A DNA stretch of 64,000 nucleotides, taken from the NCBI GenBank assembly GCA_039034015.1, contig JBCCBM010000009.1:1-64000 (forward strand). The letters are read 5' to 3'. The notes under the pieces were generated by a model. It searched no databases. It saw only the letters and a program-made list of their open reading frames with translations, and had not been told where the DNA came from. This DNA is from Acuticoccus sp039034015. GTDB taxonomy: Bacteria; Pseudomonadota; Alphaproteobacteria; Rhizobiales; Amorphaceae. The translations under genes were made by a program, and so were the position numbers. The first letter of the stretch is position 1, and each line of letters opens with the position of its first letter. This document shows positions 25,708 through 32,068 of the stretch, in pieces.

Positions 25708-26628
25708 ATGACCAGCCTTCTGACCAACACTGCGGCGATGGTCGCCCTTCAGACGCTCAGCGACATCAACATGAGCCTGAACAAGACCAACAACGCTGTC
25801 TCCACCGGCCTTCGCATCTCCCAGGCGTCCGATTCGGCCGCCTACTGGTCGATCGCCACCACGACCGATTCCGACAACGGCGCCCTGCGCACCGTGCGCG
25901 ATGCGCTTGCCATCGGCGAATCCACCATGGACGTGACCTATGCAGGTCTGGAATCCGTGCGTGACAACCTTCAGAAAATGAAGGAGCTTCTCGTCTCCGC
26001 CCGCCAACCGGGTGTGGACCGCGCCAACGTCCAGGCCGAAATCACGGGCCTGATCGCCGACATGCAGAACAAGGCGGGCGCCGCTGTTCTGAACGAGCAA
26101 AACTACCTCTCCATCGCCGACAGCGCGACGGAGAATATGACGAAGTCGATCGTTGCCTCCTTCGAGCGTGCGGCCGGCGGCGCGGTGAGCGTCTCCACCA
26201 TCGACCTCGACATCACCAACGTCTTCCTGTTCGACGGGAACGGCACGCCCGCCGGCATCCTCGACCAAGACCGCACCGTTGGCGGCACCACCGTTGCGGT
26301 GGAATCGGTGGATGTCTCGGCCCTGACCGATTCGGCGGCGGATCTCACGACGCTGGAAGAGACGATTTCCATTGTCGACGAAGCGTTGATCGAGGTGATC
26401 ACCGCGCAAAACAACGTGGGTGTGTCGCTCGCCCGTGCCGAGACCCAGCGCACCTTCATCTCCGCGCTGGTTGACGCCAACGACCGCGCCATCGGCGGTC
26501 TTGTGGACGCCAACATGGAAGAAGAGTCCACCAAACTGCGGGCGCTTCAGACCCAGCAGCAGCTGGCCGTGCAGTCGCTCTCCATCGCGAACGCCTCGGC
26601 CCAGAACGTCCTGGCACTCTTCAACTAG
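25708..26628 (+). CDS. fla: Flagellin 3
   Basis: A 306-residue short-class flagellin, ATG 25708 after AAGGAA. Variable region about residues 155-215 with GILDQDRTVGGTTVAVESVD, near-identical to flagellin 2. The C-terminal half (NVGVSLARAETQRTFISALV) and end AQNVLALFN agree with flagellins 4 and 5, as if the ends were exchanged independently of the middle. Confidence 0.96.
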   Translation: MTSLLTNTAAMVALQTLSDINMSLNKTNNAVSTGLRISQASDSAAYWSIATTTDSDNGALRTVRDALAIGESTMDVTYAGLESVRDNLQKMKELLVSARQPGVDRANVQAEITGLIADMQNKAGAAVLNEQNYLSIADSATENMTKSIVASFERAAGGAVSVSTIDLDITNVFLFDGNGTPAGILDQDRTVGGTTVAVESVDVSALTDSAADLTTLEETISIVDEALIEVITAQNNVGVSLARAETQRTFISALVDANDRAIGGLVDANMEEESTKLRALQTQQQLAVQSLSIANASAQNVLALFN

Positions 26629-26635
26629 TCTTGAG

Positions 26636-26659
26636 GGCGGGCCGCACCAGCGGCTCGCC
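26636..26659 (+). terminator. Hairpin after flagellin 3
   Basis: 10-bp stem GGCGGGCCGC / GCGGCTCGCC (one G-T pair) with loop ACCA, 7 bp after the stop. Confidence 0.55.
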
Positions 26660-26665
26660 TTTGAG

Positions 26666-26706
26666 GGCATGACGCCATTTAAAGCGCCGGCAAACGGCAT
26701 GTTTCC
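26666..26706 (+). promoter_or_regulatory. Flagellin upstream two-box element, copy 4
   Basis: Box 1 GGCATGACGCC (26666), box 2 GGCATGTTTCC (26696), exactly 30 bp apart; box 2 is 38 bp before GTG 26734. Confidence 0.6.
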
Positions 26707-26733
26707 TTCCGCGCACTTTTAAGGAAACGCAAC

Positions 26734-27762
26734 GTGACGAGCCTTTTGACGAACACCGCGGCGATGGTCGCCCTCCAGACCCTCTCCGACATCAACTACA
26801 GCCTCAACAAGACCAACAACGCGGTCTCCACCGGCCTTCGCATTGCGCAGGCGTCCGATTCGGCCGCCTATTGGTCGATCGCAACGACGACCGATTCTGA
26901 CAACGGCGCCCTGGCCACGGTCCGCGATGCGCTCGCCATCGGCGAATCCACGCTCGACGTGACCTATGCCGGTTTGGAATCGGTGCGCGACAACCTCCAG
27001 AAGCTGAAAGAGCTTTTGGTGTCCGCGCGCCAGCCGGGCGTTGACCGGCAAAACGTTCAGGCCGAAATCAATGGCCTCATCGACGACATGGTCAACAAGG
27101 CCGGCGCGTCGGTGCTGAACGAGCAAAACTTCCTGACCGTTGACGCCGACGATGCCGACTTCAACGCCGTCAAAGCCACCGTCGCTTCGTTTGAGCGGGC
27201 GGCCGGCGGCGCGGTGAGCGTGTCGACCATCAACCTTGATATCACCGACATCTACCTGATCGACCAAGACAGCGGCAACGACGGCCACACCGGCCTTCTG
27301 GATAGCGCGGTCGCCGGCATTGCCCAGGTGGTGGTGGAAGACGGCGCGGCGGGCGCGGCGGGCACCGCCGAGTTTGAAGTCGACGGCATCATGGCCCTTC
27401 GCACCTATAACGACGAAGACGATGATGCCGACACGTCCGCCTCGCCCGTTGGGGATCTTACCGATTCAGCCGCTGACCTTACCATCCTTGAAGGGTTCAT
27501 CTCTGGCGTTGATTCGGTGCTGATCGAGGTGATTTCGGCCCAGAACGCGGTGGGCGTGAACCTTGCCCGCGCCGAGAGCCAGCGCTCCTTCATCTCCGCG
27601 CTGATGGACGCCAACGACCGCGCCATCGGCGGTCTGATCGATGCGAACATGGAAGAAGAGTCCACCAAACTGCGGGCGCTTCAAACCCAGCAGCAGCTGG
27701 CCGTCCAGTCGCTGTCGATTGCCAACGCTTCGGCGCAGAACGTTTTGGCGCTCTTCAACTAA
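26734..27762 (+). CDS. fla: Flagellin 4 (long class)
   Basis: A 342-residue flagellin, GTG 26734 after TAAGGAAAC. The conserved ends frame a longer middle domain (about residues 155-250) with an Asp-rich loop DQDSGNDGH, an Ala/Gly stretch and an acidic run EDDDADTSAS. The loop is shared with flagellins 5 and 7 only. N-terminus has INYSLNKT where most copies have INMSLNKT. Confidence 0.96.
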   Translation: MTSLLTNTAAMVALQTLSDINYSLNKTNNAVSTGLRIAQASDSAAYWSIATTTDSDNGALATVRDALAIGESTLDVTYAGLESVRDNLQKLKELLVSARQPGVDRQNVQAEINGLIDDMVNKAGASVLNEQNFLTVDADDADFNAVKATVASFERAAGGAVSVSTINLDITDIYLIDQDSGNDGHTGLLDSAVAGIAQVVVEDGAAGAAGTAEFEVDGIMALRTYNDEDDDADTSASPVGDLTDSAADLTILEGFISGVDSVLIEVISAQNAVGVNLARAESQRSFISALMDANDRAIGGLIDANMEEESTKLRALQTQQQLAVQSLSIANASAQNVLALFN

Positions 27763-27769
27763 TCACGAT

Positions 27770-27791
27770 GGGGGCCGCCCAAGCGGCCCCC
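27770..27791 (+). terminator. Hairpin after flagellin 4
   Basis: Stem GGGGGCCGC / GCGGCCCCC with a 4-base loop CCAA, 8 bp after the stop. Confidence 0.6.
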
Positions 27792-27796
27792 ACGTT

Positions 27797-27837
27797 GGCA
27801 TGATGCCGCTTCCGCCGCCGGTCTCCGGCATGTCCCC
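27797..27837 (+). promoter_or_regulatory. Flagellin upstream two-box element, copy 5
   Basis: Box 1 GGCATGATGCC (27797), box 2 GGCATGTCCCC (27827), 30 bp apart; box 2 is 40 bp before ATG 27867. The pair can also fold as ATGCCG / CGGCAT. Confidence 0.6.
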
Positions 27838-27866
27838 TTTCATGCAAGTTCGAGGTACCGCTTGAA

Positions 27867-28859
27867 ATGACAAGCCTTTTGACCAACACCGCGGCAATGG
27901 TTGCGCTTCAGACCCTGTCTGACATCAACATGAGCCTGAACAAGACCAACAACGCCGTCTCCACCGGCCTTCGCATCGCGCAAGCGTCCGATTCGGCCGC
28001 GTACTGGTCGATCGCCACCACCACCGCGTCCGACAATGGCGCGCTTGGCACCGTGCGCGATGCGCTGGCGATCGGCGAATCCACGCTCGACGTGACCTAT
28101 GCCGGTTTGGAGTCCGTGCGCGACAACCTCCAGAAGCTGAAAGAGCTTTTGGTGTCGGCCCGCCAGCCGGGCGTTGACCGCGCCAACGTCCAGGCCGAGG
28201 TCGACGGTCTCATCGACGATATGGTCAACAAGGCCGGCGCCTCGGTCCTCAACGAGCAGAACTATCTGTCCGTCGACGCCGATGATGCGGACTACAACGC
28301 CACCAAGGCCATCGTGGCCTCCTTCGAGCGGTCGGCGACGGCCGTTTCGGTCTCCACCATCACGCTCGACATCACGAACGTCATCCTCATTGACGAAGAC
28401 AGCGCTGATGATGGCCACAACGGCCTTCTGGACCGTGTGCAGGCCGGGATTGCCGCCACCACCGACAACGGCGGTGAGGTGCGCAACGGCATTTTGGCGC
28501 TGCGCTCGTTCGATGATGATGGCACTGCGCCCGACGCCCAGCCTGTGGGTGACCTCACCGATTCGGCCGCTGACCTCACCACGCTGGAAGGGTTCATTTC
28601 GGGCGTTGATGCGATCCTGGTGAACGTCATCACCGCGCAGAACAACGTGGGTGTGAACCTTGCGCGCGCGGAGAGCCAGCGCACGTTCATCTCCGCGCTG
28701 ATGGATGCCAACGACCGCGCCATCGGCGGCCTCATCGATGCGAACATGGAAGAAGAGTCCACCAAGTTGCGGGCGCTTCAGACCCAGCAGCAGCTGGCCG
28801 TCCAGTCGCTCTCGATCGCCAACGCTTCGGCCCAGAACGTCTTGGCGCTCTTCAACTAG
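27867..28859 (+). CDS. fla: Flagellin 5 (long class)
   Basis: A 330-residue flagellin, ATG 27867. The Shine-Dalgarno is poor compared with other copies (GAGG about 14 bp upstream, no AAGGAAA). Middle domain has the Asp-rich DEDSADDGH loop and LDRVQAGIAATTDNGG. Conserved C-terminus ends AQNVLALFN. Confidence 0.96.
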   Translation: MTSLLTNTAAMVALQTLSDINMSLNKTNNAVSTGLRIAQASDSAAYWSIATTTASDNGALGTVRDALAIGESTLDVTYAGLESVRDNLQKLKELLVSARQPGVDRANVQAEVDGLIDDMVNKAGASVLNEQNYLSVDADDADYNATKAIVASFERSATAVSVSTITLDITNVILIDEDSADDGHNGLLDRVQAGIAATTDNGGEVRNGILALRSFDDDGTAPDAQPVGDLTDSAADLTTLEGFISGVDAILVNVITAQNNVGVNLARAESQRTFISALMDANDRAIGGLIDANMEEESTKLRALQTQQQLAVQSLSIANASAQNVLALFN

Positions 28860-28991
28860 TGGATCGGCCCAAACACTTGAGTACCGTTGGCTCGGGCGTG
28901 ACGCCTCGGCTAAAACACTCAAATGTTTGGATAAGCTGATCCATCAAACAGGAGCGCTAGGGGTTCGATCCGAATGGATCGGACCACTAGT
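28855..28991. repeat. Possible small inserted element in the flagellin 5-6 spacer
   Basis: The spacer is about 130 bp longer than most. The extra segment (28861-28985) lies between two copies of ACTAGT (28855-28860, 28986-28991). Inside are a 14-bp inverted repeat with one mismatch (28869-28882 with 28917-28930, CCAAACACTTGAGT / ACTCAAATGTTTGG), a smaller hairpin in its loop, and CGATCC-GAAT-GGATCG (28966-28981). No ORF. Looks like a MITE-like or structured insertion; identity unknown. Confidence 0.45.
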
Positions 28992-28997
28992 AACGAC

Positions 28998-29020
28998 GGG
29001 GTCGTCCTATGGGCGGCCCC
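28998..29020 (+). terminator. Hairpin before flagellin 6
   Basis: 10-bp stem GGGGTCGTCC / GGGCGGCCCC with two G-T pairs and a TAT loop. It corresponds to the post-stop hairpin of the other spacers and was displaced from flagellin 5 by the extra segment. Confidence 0.5.
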
Positions 29021-29027
29021 ACCGTTT

Positions 29028-29068
29028 GGCATGATGCCGTCTCGTCCGCCGGCCTCCGGCATGTTTCC
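29028..29068 (+). promoter_or_regulatory. Flagellin upstream two-box element, copy 6
   Basis: Box 1 GGCATGATGCC (29028), box 2 GGCATGTTTCC (29058), 30 bp apart; box 2 is 39 bp before GTG 29097. Confidence 0.6.
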
Positions 29069-29096
29069 TTTTGTGTAACGTGTAGGAAACACTACT

Positions 29097-30047
29097 GTGA
29101 CAAGCCTTCTGACCAACACTGCGGCCATGGTCGCCCTTCAGACGCTCAGTGACATCAACATGAGCCTGAACAAGACCAACAACGCCGTCTCCACCGGTCT
29201 TCGTATCTCGCAAGCCTCCGATTCGGCCGCGTACTGGTCGATCGCCACCACCACCGCGTCCGACAATGGCGCGCTCTCCACCGTTCGCGACGCGCTCGCG
29301 ATCGGCGAATCCACCCTCGACGTCATGTACAGCGGCCTTGAAGCGGTGCGCGACAACATGCAGCGCGTGAAAGAGCTTTTGGTGTCGGCCCGTCAGCCGG
29401 GCGTTGATCGGGTGAACGTGCAGGCCGAAATCACCGGTCTTCTTGCCGACATGACCAACAAGGCGAGCGCCTCGGTGCTCAACGAGCAGAACTATCTGGC
29501 CGTCGACAGCTCGGCCGCGACCTGGAACGCCACAAAGTCGATCGTGGCCTCCTTCGAGCGCTCGGCAACGGCGGTCTCGGTGTCCACCATCGACATTAAC
29601 ATCAGCAACTTCACGCTCACCGACGCCCACGGCACCGCCGCCTCGCGCATCGGCATCCTTGACCAGGCGCGCGGTGTGGCAGCGTCCGGCGGCCTTGCTG
29701 CCGATGCGACCTACACCTTCCTTGATATTGATGTGAGCGCGCTCACCGATTCGGCCGATGATCTTGGCCGTCTGGAGCAGATCATTACGCTCGCGGACGC
29801 CGCGCTGATCGAGACGATCACGGCGCAGAACGGCGTGGGTGTGAACCTTGCGCGGGCCGAGAGCCAACGCACGTTCATCTCCGCGTTGATGGATGCCAAC
29901 GACCGCGCCATCGGCGGCCTCATCGATGCGAACATGGAAGAAGAATCCACCAAGTTGCGGGCTCTTCAGACCCAGCAGCAGCTGGCCGTTCAGTCGCTCT
30001 CGATCGCCAACGCTTCGGCCCAGAACGTTTTGGCGCTCTTCGGCTAA
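29097..30047 (+). CDS. fla: Flagellin 6
   Basis: A 316-residue flagellin, GTG 29097 after TAGGAAAC. Conserved ends as in the others. The middle (about residues 155-230) is distinct, with SNFTLTDAHGTAASRIGILD and ASGGLAADATYTFLDIDVSA, and lacks the Asp-rich loop. DVMYSGLEAVRDNMQRV resembles flagellin 1 in this segment. Ends AQNVLALFG, as does flagellin 7. Confidence 0.96.
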   Translation: MTSLLTNTAAMVALQTLSDINMSLNKTNNAVSTGLRISQASDSAAYWSIATTTASDNGALSTVRDALAIGESTLDVMYSGLEAVRDNMQRVKELLVSARQPGVDRVNVQAEITGLLADMTNKASASVLNEQNYLAVDSSAATWNATKSIVASFERSATAVSVSTIDINISNFTLTDAHGTAASRIGILDQARGVAASGGLAADATYTFLDIDVSALTDSADDLGRLEQIITLADAALIETITAQNGVGVNLARAESQRTFISALMDANDRAIGGLIDANMEEESTKLRALQTQQQLAVQSLSIANASAQNVLALFG

Positions 30048-30053
30048 CGTTTG

Positions 30054-30074
30054 GGTGGGCCCGTCGGGCCCCCC
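30054..30074 (+). terminator. Hairpin after flagellin 6
   Basis: Stem around GGGCCC-GTC-GGGCCC extended by flanking G-C pairs, 7 bp after the stop; C-run rather than T-run downstream. Confidence 0.5.
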
Positions 30075-30080
30075 TTCCCT

Positions 30081-30121
30081 GGCATGATGCCCTTGTACCC
30101 GCCGGTCACCGGCATGTTTCC
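30081..30121 (+). promoter_or_regulatory. Flagellin upstream two-box element, copy 7
   Basis: Box 1 GGCATGATGCC (30081), box 2 GGCATGTTTCC (30111), 30 bp apart; box 2 is 41 bp before ATG 30152, with TAAGGAAAC between. Confidence 0.6.
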
Positions 30122-30151
30122 TTCTGAGTACCGTTAAGGAAACGCGTAGAA

Positions 30152-31195
30152 ATGACGAGCCTTCTGACAAACACTGCGGCGATGGTTGCGCTGCAGACGC
30201 TCACCGACATCAACACCAACCTCAACAAGACCAACAACGCCGTCTCCACGGGCCTTCGCATTGCGCAGGCGTCCGATTCGGCGGCGTACTGGTCGATTGC
30301 CACCACCACGAGCTCCGACAACGGCGCGCTGGCGACGGTCCGCGATGCGCTCGCCATTGGCGAGTCCACGCTCGACGTCACCTATGCGGGTCTGGAGTCC
30401 GTGCGTGACAACCTCCAGAAGCTGAAAGAGCTTCTGGTGTCGGCCCGCCAGCCGGGCGTTGACCGCGTCAACGTCCAGGCCGAGGTGGACGGCCTCATCG
30501 ACGACATGGTCAACAAAGCAAACGCGTCGGTGCTGAACGAACAGAACTACCTGTCCACCGACACGGATGATGCGGACTTCAACGCCACCAAGGCGATCGT
30601 TGCGTCCTTTGAGCGCGCCGCCGGTGGGACAATCTCTGTCTCCACCATCGATCTTGATATCACGAACATCATCCTGATCGACGGTGACAGCGACGATGAC
30701 GGCCACGCCGGCCTTTTGGACAGCGCAACCACGGGCATTGCGCAGATCCAGGTGGAAGATGGCGCCAACACGACCGCGCCCACCGGTGCGGCCGCTGTGG
30801 AGTTTCAACGCAACGGCATCATGGCGCTGCGCAGCTATGACCGGGAAGACTCCACCAACGGCGTGAACATGGCCTCCCCCATCGGTGACCTCACCGATTC
30901 GGCCGCCGACCTCACGACGCTGGAGAACATGATCTCCGGCGTTGACGAAGTTCTCGTGAACGTCATCACCGCGCAGAACAACGTGGGTGTGAACCTTGCC
31001 CGGGCCGAGAGCCAGCGCATGTTCATCTCCGCGTTGATGGACGCCAATGATCGCGCCATTGGCGGCCTGATCGACGCGAACATGGAAGAAGAGTCCACCA
31101 AACTGCGGGCGCTTCAGACCCAGCAGCAGCTGGCCGTCCAGTCGCTGTCGATCGCCAACGCCTCCGCGCAGAACGTGCTCGCCCTCTTCGGCTAA
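30152..31195 (+). CDS. fla: Flagellin 7 (long class)
   Basis: The longest copy, 347 residues, ATG 30152. The middle domain (about residues 155-260) has the Asp-rich loop DGDSDDDGH, a Thr/Ala stretch (NTTAPTGAAAVEFQRNGIMA) and RSYDREDSTNGVNMASPIGD. N-terminus differs slightly (INTNLNKT). Last gene of the array, followed by the only spacer hairpin with a T-run. Confidence 0.96.
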   Translation: MTSLLTNTAAMVALQTLTDINTNLNKTNNAVSTGLRIAQASDSAAYWSIATTTSSDNGALATVRDALAIGESTLDVTYAGLESVRDNLQKLKELLVSARQPGVDRVNVQAEVDGLIDDMVNKANASVLNEQNYLSTDTDDADFNATKAIVASFERAAGGTISVSTIDLDITNIILIDGDSDDDGHAGLLDSATTGIAQIQVEDGANTTAPTGAAAVEFQRNGIMALRSYDREDSTNGVNMASPIGDLTDSAADLTTLENMISGVDEVLVNVITAQNNVGVNLARAESQRMFISALMDANDRAIGGLIDANMEEESTKLRALQTQQQLAVQSLSIANASAQNVLALFG

Positions 31196-31215
31196 CGCTG
31201 AAGCTGGCACAGCAG

Positions 31216-31246
31216 GCCGCCCTCTTCCGGGAGGGCGGCTTTTTTA
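31216..31246. terminator. Rho-independent terminator between flagellin 7 and speE
   Basis: Perfect 9-bp stem GCCGCCCTC / GAGGGCGGC, loop TTCCGG, followed by TTTTTT on the plus strand. It overlaps the speE stop codon on the other strand and can serve both convergent units. Confidence 0.85.
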
Positions 31247-32068
31247 TGTGGTGAGCTCTGCAACATATTGCGGGAGCTGGAACACGGCGCCGTGCAGCGC
31301 GGGCGTCCAATAGCGCGTGGCGAACGGCAGCGGCGCCGGGGTCGCGGCCGCGCTGGCGACGGCGCGGCAAAGGGCGTGCGCCATCGGGCCGCCGGTGTAG
31401 CTCGGCACGGTGGAGAGAAAAACGTCCACCTCAGAAAAGACCGTGCGCAGCGTTTTGATGTGGGCGCGAAACCAATCGGGCGTTAAAAACGGCATCCCGC
31501 TTTGGGTCACCATCAGGCCGCCGGGGGCGAGGCATTTGGCGCAGTTTTCGTAGAACGCCGGCTCGAAGAGGACCGCGCCCGCGCCGACGGGGTCGGGGGA
31601 ATCCACCACAATCACATCGAACCGTTCTGGCGTTTCGGCGACAAAACGCGCGCCGTCGGCGATGGTGACGGTGGCGCGCGGGTCGTCAAACGCCCCGGCG
31701 CAGATTTCTGGGAATTTTTCGCGCGCAAGGGCAATCACCGCGGCGTCAATTTCCACCAGCGTCGCGGCGGCGACGGGGTGCCGCAGCACCTCGCGCAAAA
31801 TGCCGCCGTCGCCGCCGCCGATGATGAGGAGGCGCCTTGCAGAGCCATGGGCCACCAGGGGCACGTGGCTCATGGCCTCGTGGTAGATGAACTCGTCCGC
31901 GGTGGTGACTTGGATGGCGCCGTCAATCATCATGACGCGGCCAAAGGTGGCGTTTTGGAAGGCGATCAGGTCTTGGGCGCTGCCCAGCGTTTCCACCGGG
32001 CCCTCTGCGCAGAGCGCGGTGCGAAAGCCTTGGGGGTCGTTGATGGTCTCGGGGACCCATTCGGTCAT
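31244..32068 (-). CDS. speE: Polyamine aminopropyltransferase (spermidine synthase)
   Basis: SpeE transfers an aminopropyl group from decarboxylated S-adenosylmethionine to putrescine. The 274-residue product has FIYHEAMSHVPLVAHG, the nucleotide motif LLIIGGGDGGILREVLRH (about residues 80-97), the acidic VEIDAAVIALAREKFPE segment, and the catalytic loop VDSPDPVGAGAVLFEPAFYE. Length is typical of the bacterial family. ATG overlaps the stop of the AsmA-like gene (TGATG). Confidence 0.94.
   Translation of the reverse strand: MTEWVPETINDPQGFRTALCAEGPVETLGSAQDLIAFQNATFGRVMMIDGAIQVTTADEFIYHEAMSHVPLVAHGSARRLLIIGGGDGGILREVLRHPVAAATLVEIDAAVIALAREKFPEICAGAFDDPRATVTIADGARFVAETPERFDVIVVDSPDPVGAGAVLFEPAFYENCAKCLAPGGLMVTQSGMPFLTPDWFRAHIKTLRTVFSEVDVFLSTVPSYTGGPMAHALCRAVASAAATPAPLPFATRYWTPALHGAVFQLPQYVAELTT

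Noticed and set aside
28962..28981. tRNA-like GGTTCGATCC sequence
   Set aside because: No acceptor stem, D-arm or anticodon arm can be built around it.
23397..30121. Flagellin boxes as sigma-54 (-24/-12) promoters
   Set aside because: GG at box start is not followed by GC at the required 12-bp step in any copy, and TTGC is lacking.
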